Shown piece by piece: positions 34,815 through 42,058 of a stretch of 64,000 nucleotides of DNA. Source of the stretch: Leifsonia shinshuensis (GTDB taxonomy: Bacteria; Actinomycetota; Actinomycetes; Actinomycetales; Microbacteriaceae). A program made the position numbers and the translations under genes. Under the pieces are notes generated by a model, which saw only the letters and a program-made list of their open reading frames with translations, did not search any database and was not told where the DNA came from. Position 1 is the stretch's first letter; each line of letters opens with the position of its first letter. The DNA lies in the NCBI RefSeq assembly GCF_013410375.1, contig NZ_JACCFL010000001.1:806001-870000 (forward strand), given 5' to 3'.

Positions 34815-35852
34815 ATGACGACGCTCACCCCCTTCGAAGAGGACATCCTGGAGCAGCCCGCCGCCCTGCGCCGACTCGTGACGGCGGGCCCGGCGCCGGA
34901 GCTCGCCGCCCTCGGCGGACGCCGCTGGGACCGGATCGTGTTCACCGGCATGGGCAGCTCGCACTTCGCGAGCATCCCGACCTGGCGCAGCGCGGTCAGC
35001 GCCGGCCACGACGCCTGGCGCGTCGACGCCGGGGAGCTGCTCGACGCGCCGGGGCTCCTGACGCCCGGCACGCTGCTCGTCGCGACCTCGCAGTCCGGCG
35101 CCAGCGGTGAGGTGGTCGAGCTGCTCGACCGGCTGGACTCCGGTCGGCTCCGTACCGGCGCCGTGGTCGGGATCGCCGCTGACGCCGCCAGCCCGCTCGC
35201 GCTCCAGTCCGACGTTTACCTTCCGCTCCTCAGCGGGGACGAGGCGACGGTGAGCACGAAGAGCTACCTCAACACCCTGGCCGTGCACCGCCGCCTCGCC
35301 GCCGTGCTCGCCGGCGAGGAGCCGGCAACCGTGGAGGGTGAGATCGCCGCGGCGGCCGACGCCGTCGAGGCCCAGCTCGGGCGCGAAATAGACGCCGGCC
35401 TCGCAGCCCGCGTGCTGGAGCCCGCGCGCCCACGGCTGGCGGCCGTCGCCAAGCGCGACGACGCCGCGACCGCCCTACTCGCCGGGCTTATCACGAAGGA
35501 GTCGTCGAAGGTCGCCATCGAGGCCTACGTCGGTGGCCAGTTCCGGCACGGACCGTTCGAGCTCGCCGGACCCGGGATGACGGCGTTCCTGTACGGCGCC
35601 TACGAGGCCGACGCCGACGAGAGCACCGCCCGGCTGGCCGCCGACCTCGTGGACAGCGGCGCGCACGTGGTCGTCGTCGGCGACCTCCGTGTCGACGGTG
35701 CGACGATCGTCCGAACGCCTGACGGGCCGTCGCTGGCCCGCCTCGCGACGGGAGCAGTCGTGGCCGAGCTCGTCGCCGTCGACCTGGCGCGCACGAACGG
35801 TGTCGTGCCCGGCGCGTTCGCGTTCGGCAGCAAGGTGACGACGACGCTGTGA
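34815..35852 (+). CDS. SIS-domain sugar isomerase/deglycase (FrlB/AgaS-like)
   Basis: A 345-residue cytoplasmic protein made of two SIS folds without the glutaminase domain of GlmS. EEDILEQPAALRRLV opens it; VFTGMGSSHFASIPTWR near residue 43 and LLVATSQSGASGEVVELLDR near 93 form the sugar-phosphate pocket; STKSYLNTLAVHRRL near 146 and FRHGPFELAGPGM near 241 match the GlmS/AgaS/FrlB group. Such proteins isomerise or deaminate amino-sugar phosphates or remove the amine from fructosamine 6-phosphates. The next gene, a ROK kinase, overlaps it by four bases (GTGA), so the kinase and this enzyme are made together. Confidence 0.88.
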   Translation: MTTLTPFEEDILEQPAALRRLVTAGPAPELAALGGRRWDRIVFTGMGSSHFASIPTWRSAVSAGHDAWRVDAGELLDAPGLLTPGTLLVATSQSGASGEVVELLDRLDSGRLRTGAVVGIAADAASPLALQSDVYLPLLSGDEATVSTKSYLNTLAVHRRLAAVLAGEEPATVEGEIAAAADAVEAQLGREIDAGLAARVLEPARPRLAAVAKRDDAATALLAGLITKESSKVAIEAYVGGQFRHGPFELAGPGMTAFLYGAYEADADESTARLAADLVDSGAHVVVVGDLRVDGATIVRTPDGPSLARLATGAVVAELVAVDLARTNGVVPGAFAFGSKVTTTL

Positions 35853-36841
35853 GCGAGGACGTGAGCGCGGAAGCCGCGAGCGTGGACGCGTCAGGGCGCG
35901 GATCCGATATCGCGATCGGGGTGGACCTCGGCGGTACCGGGACCAGGCTGGTCGCTCTCGACGGCTACGGCGACACCGTCGCGCAGCTGGTCGTCCCGAC
36001 GCCCGGCGCGGTCCCCGCGGACGCCGCGGTCGACTTCCTGGTGGAGCGGGTCGCCTCGCTCGCCGGAGAGGCGAACGTCCGCTCGATCGGGATCGGCGCG
36101 AGCGGGCCGATCGACGCGGACGGCGTCATCCGGAACGACGACACCCTCCCCGCCTTCACGGGCGTCGACCTCGCCGGGGCGCTCGCCGCCGCCTTCGGCG
36201 CGCCCGTCGCAGTCGACAACGACGCTGTGACGGCCGCCATCGGGGAGGCGGTCGCGGGCGCCGGCCGGCCGTTCCGGAGCGTGCTCATGCTGACCCTCGG
36301 CACCGGCGTCGGCGTGGCCGCGCTGGTGGAAGGCGGACCGGTCCGCGGCGCCGACGGTGTCCACCCGGAAGCCGGTCACCTCAGCCTGTCCGGCCGGACG
36401 GCGCCCTGTTACTGCGGCCGGAGCGCGTGCTTCGAGCAGGTCGGGTCGCGCACGGCGTTGCAGCGCTCGGCGAGCGCGCTGCTCGCCCGGCCGAGCGGAG
36501 GCCCGCAGGACATCCGGACGGTGTTCGACCGCGCTCTCGACGGAGACGCGGCCGCTGCGGCGCTGTTCGACGACTACGGCAGCGGGATCGCCGACGGCCT
36601 CCTGGATCTGCTCACCGTGCACCGCTCAGCGGGCGTCGTGCTCGGTGGCAGCGCGGCTTCCTACTTCGCCGCGTACGCTCCCGCGCTCCTCGCGCGGCTG
36701 GGCGAGGTCGCGACGTACTCCGCGACGCCGCCGGTGCGGGTGTCGGAGCTCGGCGACCTCGGCGGCGCCCTCGGGGCGGCGATCCTCGGGTCCCGGCGCC
36801 CGGACCGCAGCTCGTGGCTCATGCTCGGCCGTGGGCGGTAG
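35849..36841 (+). CDS. ROK family sugar kinase
   Basis: A 330-residue kinase of the ROK family: the phosphate-binding motif GVDLGGTGTRLVALD is near residues 25-39, VDNDAVTAAIGEA near 124 has the catalytic Asp region, LGTGVGVAALVEGG near 151 is the second phosphate loop, and HPEAGHLS with CYCGRSACFEQ near 171-196 is the ROK zinc motif. No HTH is present, so it is an enzyme rather than a repressor. It starts at a GTG overlapping the SIS gene's stop. It likely phosphorylates the imported sugar or amino sugar at C6 for the SIS enzyme. E. coli fructoselysine kinase is of the unrelated PfkB fold. Confidence 0.9.
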   Translation: MSEDVSAEAASVDASGRGSDIAIGVDLGGTGTRLVALDGYGDTVAQLVVPTPGAVPADAAVDFLVERVASLAGEANVRSIGIGASGPIDADGVIRNDDTLPAFTGVDLAGALAAAFGAPVAVDNDAVTAAIGEAVAGAGRPFRSVLMLTLGTGVGVAALVEGGPVRGADGVHPEAGHLSLSGRTAPCYCGRSACFEQVGSRTALQRSASALLARPSGGPQDIRTVFDRALDGDAAAAALFDDYGSGIADGLLDLLTVHRSAGVVLGGSAASYFAAYAPALLARLGEVATYSATPPVRVSELGDLGGALGAAILGSRRPDRSSWLMLGRGR

Positions 36842-36860
36842 GTGCGCTCCCGCTCCTCTG

Positions 36861-37520
36861 TTACTCCGCGTCGTCCTCCACCACCACCGCCCGCAGCGGC
36901 GCCCCGTCTCTGCCCGCGATCGGCAGCGGCAGCCCCACGAACTGCGGCGCGCTCGCCGTGATCCGGTCGAGCCCGGTCAGGTTCTCGATGATGAGCCCGC
37001 CCGCGCCGAGGAAGACGTCGTGGAACGGGAGGCTCGGGGCCGGGTCGTCGCGTGGCGTCTCGTCCGGGTTGAGCGCGTCGACGCCGACCACGGTGACGCC
37101 CGCATCGAGCAGCGCCGAGGCGACCCCGGCGTCCAGGAACGGGTGGTCGAGGTATCCCGGCTCGTCGAACAGCGCCGACCAGCCCGTGCGGAACAGCACG
37201 ATGGTCCCCGGCTCGACCTCCCGGAGAGCGTCGCGCACGTCCTCCGCCCGGATCCGCGTCCGCGGCGGGAGGCCGTTCACGTCCACCACGAGCGCCGGCC
37301 CGATCAGCCGGCCGAGATCGACGGCGTCGATCGTCGCCCCGCCCTCGACGGTGTGCGACGGCGCGTCCACGTGTGTGCCGGTGTGGCTGCCCAGCTCCAG
37401 GCTCAGCACGCTCACTCCGGCCTCCGCGATCGTCACGGCCGGTTCCACGCGGACCTCCGGGTCGCCGGGGAAGACCGTCATCCCGCCGCGGAGGGGATGG
37501 CTCAGGTCGACCACCCGCAT
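36861..37520 (-). CDS. Cyclase family metal-dependent hydrolase (kynurenine formamidase-like)
   Basis: A 219-residue protein of the cyclase family. RVVDLSHPLRGGMTVFPGDP opens it, and the HTGTHVDAPSH motif near residues 46-56 supplies the metal ligands; FRTGWSALF near 110 and VGVDALNPDE near 145 are also family-typical. Members hydrolyse N-formyl groups, cyclic amides or isatin. The ATG directly follows the TAG stop of the upstream gene, so translation is coupled. It is the last gene of an operon with an agmatinase-type ureohydrolase and NCS1 permease, pointing to breakdown of a cyclic or acylated guanidino or nitrogen compound. Confidence 0.85.
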   Translation of the reverse strand: MRVVDLSHPLRGGMTVFPGDPEVRVEPAVTIAEAGVSVLSLELGSHTGTHVDAPSHTVEGGATIDAVDLGRLIGPALVVDVNGLPPRTRIRAEDVRDALREVEPGTIVLFRTGWSALFDEPGYLDHPFLDAGVASALLDAGVTVVGVDALNPDETPRDDPAPSLPFHDVFLGAGGLIIENLTGLDRITASAPQFVGLPLPIAGRDGAPLRAVVVEDDAE

Positions 37521-37910
37521 CTAGGCCTCCTCCCGCGGGGACAGGTGCTCGTGCACGCAGATCCAGGCGCCGTCGCGGCGCTGCATGACGATGGTCTCGC
37601 GTTCCCGCACGGTCGTGCTGCCGTCGCCGTCGGCGAGTTCGGTCTCGACGTCGTGCGTGAAGATCGCGACGTCGTCGCCCGCGAACTGCACGCGGCGCCC
37701 GGTCGAGCGGCAGCCGAGCACGCGGAAGCCGTCGCGCTCCCAGTCGTCCCACGCCGCCTCGTATTCGGCGCGCGACTCCAGGCGGACCGGGTGCGTGTGC
37801 AGGACGAAGGTGGCGTCGTCGGCGAAGCCCGCGAAGTAGGCGTCGCGGCGGTGGCGGCCGAAGTCGTCGATGATGCGGTCGACGGCGGCGAGGACGTCCT
37901 GCTCGCTCAT
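37521..37910 (-). CDS. SnoaL/NTF2-like protein
   Basis: A 129-residue protein with the small NTF2-like cone fold seen in SnoaL and DUF4440 proteins: a helical start (VLAAVDRIIDDFGRHRRDAY), FADDATFVLHTHPVRLESRA near 30, and beta strands ending IVMQRRDGAWICVHEHLSPR. The ATG at 37910 overlaps the stop of the NCS1 permease gene as ATGA, and its own TAG touches the next ATG, so it is tightly placed in the operon. It may be a small isomerase or hydrolase acting on the same substrate; the fold alone does not tell. Confidence 0.82.
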   Translation of the reverse strand: MSEQDVLAAVDRIIDDFGRHRRDAYFAGFADDATFVLHTHPVRLESRAEYEAAWDDWERDGFRVLGCRSTGRRVQFAGDDVAIFTHDVETELADGDGSTTVRERETIVMQRRDGAWICVHEHLSPREEA

Positions 37911-39508
37911 GCCCCGGCCTCCGGCGCCTCGATGGTGCGGGACTCCAGCAGCTGGGCCTTCGCCCGCCGCGACGCGTGGGCGCGGGCGGCCGCCGAGCGC
38001 TCGTCCAGGTGGATGGGCGGCACGGTCGCGTCCGCGGAGCGCACCCCGCGGGGGCCGTCCGGCCCGAACACGTACCGCGGCTCCGGGAAGATCGCCAGCA
38101 GCACGCCGTAGAGGACGCCGGCTACGACGACGCTCGACAGCAGGCTCAGGTCGATGCCGCCGGCGAGGTCGCTGAACGGTCCGACGATGATCGGCGGGTA
38201 GTTCGCGAACAGCAGGCCCACCACAGCGGCGACGATCCACGCCGTCATCCCGCGCCAGTTCACGCCGGCGGCGAACCAGTACCGGCCGCCGGTCTCGCCG
38301 CGGTTGAACACCTGCAGGTCCGACGGGTCGTAGAAGCCGCGGCGCACGACGTAGCCGATGGTCATGATGACCATCCACGGCGTCGTCGTGACCACGATCG
38401 CGCCGACGAAGGCGTTCACGGTCCCGAGCAGGTCGAACACCAGACGGCCGACCAGGATGAAGAGGAATGCGATGGTCCCGATGAAGATCGTCGCCTGCAC
38501 CCGGCTGAACCGCGGCACGACCGACGAGAAGTCCAGCCCGGTGCCGTAGAGCGACGTCGTGCCGGTCGACAGACCGCCGATGAAGGCCACCACGAGCAGC
38601 AGCAGCGCGTACCAGAGCGGCGAGACGTGGATGAGCGAGACGACGTAGTCCGACTTGCCGAAGACGAGGGTCGCGGTGGCGACGCCGAACAGCAGCGGGA
38701 TGAGTCCGAGGCCCTGGCCGAGGATGGTCGCGCCGATCAGCTTGCGCGGCTTGGTCGCCCGCGGGATGTAGCGGGACCAGTCGCCGAGGAACGCGCCGAA
38801 AGAGATCGGGTTGGCCATCACGATGAGCGCCGCGGCGATGAAGGTCGGCCAGAACGCCCCGCCGATCGCGAGCGCCTTGGGTCCGGGGTCGTAGCCGGCG
38901 TTGAAGACGCCGGAGTAGGCCACGATGGCGAGCAGGATCAGCGCCGTGTTGGCGAAGACGGCGATCTTGTTGACCAGCAGCATGAACTGGAAGCCGTAGA
39001 TCACCACGACGATCACGATCAGGCCGATGACCGCGTAGATCCCCAGCCGCAGCCCGACCGAGTCGGGCACCCCGGCGAGCCGGGTCAGCGCGCCGACGAT
39101 CGCGTCGCCGGACACCCACACGGAGATCGAGTAGAACGCGATCGCGGTGAGCAGCGACAGGAAAGAGCCGACGATCCGGCCGCGGACGCCGAACAGCGCG
39201 CCGGAGGAGACGGCGTTGTTGGTGCCGGTCTTCGGGCCGAACAGTGCCATCGGCGCCAGGAACGCGATGCCGACGGCGACGCCGAGCACCGTGGCGGCCA
39301 CGGCCTGCCAGAACGACAGCCCGAGGGCGATGGGGAAGGTGCCGAGCAGGATGGTGGCGAACGTGTTCACACCGCCGAACTGGATGCGGGCCAGGTCGAG
39401 CCAGTTCGAGGTGCGGTCGGCGTCCGGGATCGTGTCGATCCCGTGGGCCTCCACTTCCGTGATCCTGGGGCGCGGGTTGAGGGCAGCGGTGACGTCGTCG
39501 TCGGACAT
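37907..39508 (-). CDS. NCS1 family permease (cytosine/purine/allantoin type)
   Basis: A 533-residue transporter with about twelve helices. DRTSNWLDLARIQFGGVNTFA near residue 31 and GALFGVRGRIVGSFLSLLTA near 103 are typical of the nucleobase-cation symporter-1 family, as is SFGAFLGDWSRYIPRATKPR near 228. NCS1 members carry cytosine, purines, allantoin, hydantoins or thiamine. It follows the ureohydrolase gene by 46 bp and overlaps the SnoaL-like gene by four bases. With a ureohydrolase and a cyclase alongside, the cargo may be a cyclic ureide or guanidino compound. Confidence 0.9.
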   Translation of the reverse strand: MSDDDVTAALNPRPRITEVEAHGIDTIPDADRTSNWLDLARIQFGGVNTFATILLGTFPIALGLSFWQAVAATVLGVAVGIAFLAPMALFGPKTGTNNAVSSGALFGVRGRIVGSFLSLLTAIAFYSISVWVSGDAIVGALTRLAGVPDSVGLRLGIYAVIGLIVIVVVIYGFQFMLLVNKIAVFANTALILLAIVAYSGVFNAGYDPGPKALAIGGAFWPTFIAAALIVMANPISFGAFLGDWSRYIPRATKPRKLIGATILGQGLGLIPLLFGVATATLVFGKSDYVVSLIHVSPLWYALLLLVVAFIGGLSTGTTSLYGTGLDFSSVVPRFSRVQATIFIGTIAFLFILVGRLVFDLLGTVNAFVGAIVVTTTPWMVIMTIGYVVRRGFYDPSDLQVFNRGETGGRYWFAAGVNWRGMTAWIVAAVVGLLFANYPPIIVGPFSDLAGGIDLSLLSSVVVAGVLYGVLLAIFPEPRYVFGPDGPRGVRSADATVPPIHLDERSAAARAHASRRAKAQLLESRTIEAPEAGA

Positions 39509-39554
39509 GCGGGTTCCCTTCGGGGGCGGGTGGCGGAATCGGGTGGGGGTGTTC

Positions 39555-40544
39555 TCAGCGGGAGAGGGCGGAGGCGTCGGCCGGCTGCCCGGCCGAGGTC
39601 TCCCTGTGCCGCAGCGCGAGCAGCGACACCAGGTCGTAGGCGAGGTGGGAGGCGGCCACGCCGGTGAGCTCGGCGTGGTCGTAGGCGGGCGCGACCTCCA
39701 CGACGTCTGCGCCGATCAGGTTGAGACCCACGAAGCCGCGGATGATCTCCAGCAGCTCCCGGCTGGTGACGCCGCCGGCCTCCGGGGTGCCGGTGCCCGG
39801 AGCGTGGGCCGGGTCCATGACGTCCACGTCGATGGAGATGTAGAGGGGGCGGTCGCCGATCCGGTCGCGGAGCTTGGCGACGACCTCGTCCACGCCCTGC
39901 CGGTAGACGTCGGCGCTGGTGACGATGCCGAAGCCGAAGCGGTGGTCGTCGTCGAGGTCCTTCTTGCCGTAGAGCGGGCCGCGGGTGCCGACGTGGCTGA
40001 GCGCCTCGGTGTCGAGGATGCCCTCCTCGAACGCGCGGCGGAAGGGCGTGCCGTGCGTGAACTCCGCGCCGAAGTAGGTGTCCCAGGTGTCCAGGTGCGC
40101 GTCGAAGTGCAGCAGCGCGACCGGCCCGTGGCGCTCGGCGGCGGCGCGGAGCAGCGGGAGCGAGATGGTGTGGTCGCCGCCGAGAGTGACGAGGCGCGTC
40201 CCGTCGGCGGTCAGGTCGTACGCCGCCGACTGGACGGTCTCGATCGCCTCCGCGATGTCGAACGGGTTGACCGCGATGTCGCCGGCGTCGGCCACCTGGG
40301 TGAGCTCGAACGGGGAGACGTCGAGCGCCGGGTTGTAGGGGCGCAGCAGGCGGGAGGCCTCGCGGATGTGGTTCGGGCCGAAGCGCGCGCCCGGCCGGTA
40401 GGAGACGCCGGTGTCGAACGGGACGCCCGCTACGACGATGTCGGCGCGGCCCACCTGGTCGAGCCGCGGGAGCCGGGCGAAGCCGTCCCGGCCGGCGTAG
40501 CGGGGTGTGCGCGACGAGTCGATGGGGCCGACGTTCTGCGGCAT
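39555..40544 (-). CDS. Agmatinase-type ureohydrolase
   Basis: A 329-residue manganese enzyme of the arginase/agmatinase family. The metal-binding motifs are GGDHTIS near residue 133, HFDAHLDTW near 157 and [14 protein letters not shown] near 240; [20 protein letters not shown] near 40 is the agmatinase-type N-terminal loop. The enzyme releases urea from a guanidino compound. AAGGAGGT precedes the ATG at 40544. The SpeB group also includes guanidinobutyrase, guanidinopropionase and guanidine hydrolase, and the NCS1 permease downstream fits one of those better than agmatine. It heads the leftward operon, divergent from an XRE-cupin regulator. Confidence 0.9.
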   Translation of the reverse strand: MPQNVGPIDSSRTPRYAGRDGFARLPRLDQVGRADIVVAGVPFDTGVSYRPGARFGPNHIREASRLLRPYNPALDVSPFELTQVADAGDIAVNPFDIAEAIETVQSAAYDLTADGTRLVTLGGDHTISLPLLRAAAERHGPVALLHFDAHLDTWDTYFGAEFTHGTPFRRAFEEGILDTEALSHVGTRGPLYGKKDLDDDHRFGFGIVTSADVYRQGVDEVVAKLRDRIGDRPLYISIDVDVMDPAHAPGTGTPEAGGVTSRELLEIIRGFVGLNLIGADVVEVAPAYDHAELTGVAASHLAYDLVSLLALRHRETSAGQPADASALSR

Positions 40545-40703
40545 GCAACCTCCTTGGTGCGGTACTGACGGGTGGTGCTGGTGCGATTCGGGTTGCCTGT
40601 TATGGAACCTTTGTTGCATGAGAGGCTACAACGCGATCCGTCCTCCGTCAACGCGCTCGCGGGATTCGAGAGCGCGGGCGGGCGGAACGGCTACCGTGGA
40701 CCC

Positions 40704-41282
40704 ATGCGCCCGATGCCCCTCGAACCCGCCGACCGCCGCGTGGCGATCGGCCCCCGGCTGCGCGCGGCGCGGCGGGCGCAGCAGCTGACGATCGACGAGG
40801 TGGCGCGGATCACCGGCCTGACCAAGGGGTTCCTGTCGCGGGTCGAGCGCGACATGACCTCCCCGAGCGTGAGCTCGCTGATCAGCCTGTGCGACGTGCT
40901 CTCCATCCCGGTCGGCTCGCTGTTCGAGGAGCCGGAGGTGCAGCTGGTCCCGGCCGGCACCGGCGCGAAGGTCAACCTCGGCGGCGTCGACACCGAGGAG
41001 CGGCTGCTGTCGCCGCGTTCCGAGTCGCGCGTGCAGGTGATCCGCTCGGTCATCCAGTCCGGCGGCCACGGCGGCGAGGAGCTCTACGCGGTGGCGGCGG
41101 ACGTGGACGTACTGCACGTCCTCCGCGGCGAGATCGAGGTCCGCTTCTCCGACCGCGAGTGGCGGCTCGGCCCGGGCGACAGCCTCACCTTCAGCGGCCA
41201 CGAGCCGCACAGCTGGCGTGTGCTCAGCGATGACGGCGCCGAGGTGCTGTGGGTGCTGGTGCCGGCGCTCTGGAGCGCGTGA
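40704..41282 (+). CDS. XRE family regulator with cupin sensor domain
   Basis: A 192-residue regulator: an N-terminal HTH (residues 14-70; LRAARRAQQLTIDEVARITG with LTKGFLSRVERDMTSPSVSS) and a C-terminal cupin_2 barrel (HGGEELYAVAADVDVLHVLR, EWRLGPGDSLTFSGHEPHSW) that would bind a small ligand. TACCGT lies six bases before the ATG at 40704, a leaderless arrangement. It faces the ureohydrolase-NCS1 operon and is its likely regulator; PuuR, the putrescine regulator, has the same layout. TTGCAT-type motifs (ATGCAA at 40542-40547, TTGCAT at 40614-40619) in the gap are weak operator candidates. Confidence 0.88.
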   Translation: MRPMPLEPADRRVAIGPRLRAARRAQQLTIDEVARITGLTKGFLSRVERDMTSPSVSSLISLCDVLSIPVGSLFEEPEVQLVPAGTGAKVNLGGVDTEERLLSPRSESRVQVIRSVIQSGGHGGEELYAVAADVDVLHVLRGEIEVRFSDREWRLGPGDSLTFSGHEPHSWRVLSDDGAEVLWVLVPALWSA

Positions 41283-41292
41283 CGCCCGTGCG

Positions 41293-41892
41293 CTAAGCCT
41301 CCGCTGCGCCGGTCTGATTGAAGAGGTAGTACACGCTCAGCGCGGTGAACCCGACCAGCATCGCCGGGGCGTAGACGATGCCGATGATCGTCAGCAGCGG
41401 GTAGAACACCGTACCCGCCCCGAACCGACGAAGCGCCCCCCTGCGCTCGCGCGGATCGAGCCGGCCCTCGCGCACCTCGATGAGCGTGACCCGGCCGAAG
41501 AGCAGCGTGAAGGCGACCGCGAACCCGGTCGACACGCCGCCGTACAGCACCGCCGCCACACGCACGTCCGCGGCGCTGCCGTCCGCGAGCGCCGCCGACA
41601 GCGTGGCCGTGGTGAAGGGGATCGCGGTGACGAACATCAGCAGGATGAGGTTCCAGAACAAGAGGAGCCGGTCGACGGTGACCACGAGCCGCAGGACGGA
41701 GTGGTGGTTGACCCAGATGACCCCGATCACGAGGAAGCTGACGACGTACGCGGCGAACGACGGCCAGGCGGCCGCCACCTGGGCCAGCAGGCTCGTTCCG
41801 TTTCCCGGTGCGAGGTGGAGGTCGAGCACCAGGAGGGTGATCGCGACGGCGAGCACCCCGTCGCTGAACGCCTCGAGCCTCGCTTTCGACAC
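41293..41892 (-). CDS. TMEM175-family potassium channel-like protein
   Basis: A 199-residue membrane protein with about six helices. RLEAFSDGVLAVAITLLVLD near residues 5-24 is the TMEM175 signature (RxxxFSD), and a second conserved segment NHHSVLRLVVTVDRLLLFWN follows near 62-81. Bacterial members form tetrameric potassium channels. The GTG at 41892 is chosen because GAGGAGGAA precedes it; the open frame 20 codons upstream lacks this. A TTGACA promoter lies at 41923-41952. The gene converges with the XRE-cupin gene with a ten-base gap and is not obviously linked to neighbours. Confidence 0.88.
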   Translation of the reverse strand: MSKARLEAFSDGVLAVAITLLVLDLHLAPGNGTSLLAQVAAAWPSFAAYVVSFLVIGVIWVNHHSVLRLVVTVDRLLLFWNLILLMFVTAIPFTTATLSAALADGSAADVRVAAVLYGGVSTGFAVAFTLLFGRVTLIEVREGRLDPRERRGALRRFGAGTVFYPLLTIIGIVYAPAMLVGFTALSVYYLFNQTGAAEA

Positions 41893-41922
41893 GGTTCCTC
41901 CTCTGGGCTCGCTCAGTGGCTC

Positions 41923-41952
41923 ATCTAAGCCAGGCGGGGTGGCGGCTGTCAA
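41923..41952 (-). promoter_or_regulatory. Promoter of the TMEM175-like gene
   Basis: Read on the minus strand: a perfect -35 TTGACA (41947-41952), an 18-bp spacer and TTAGAT (41923-41928), about 30 bp before the GTG start. The -35 is consensus; the -10 is weak. Confidence 0.5.
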
Positions 41953-42058
41953 CCGATGACGCGGGAGTGCTGGACCTCGGCGCCGCCGCGATGTGCCGTC
42001 CGCGCGCCCCGGGCTCGTCGGGATATCGGCACCGACTTCCGGGACGTTCTCTCCGGTC

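Noticed and set aside
34815..35852. Calling the SIS protein GlmS
   Set aside because: It lacks the N-terminal glutaminase domain and starts at the SIS fold, so it cannot be the full aminotransferase.
35849..36841. Calling the ROK protein a transcriptional repressor (NagC/Mlc type)
   Set aside because: No N-terminal helix-turn-helix is present; the first motif is the kinase phosphate loop.
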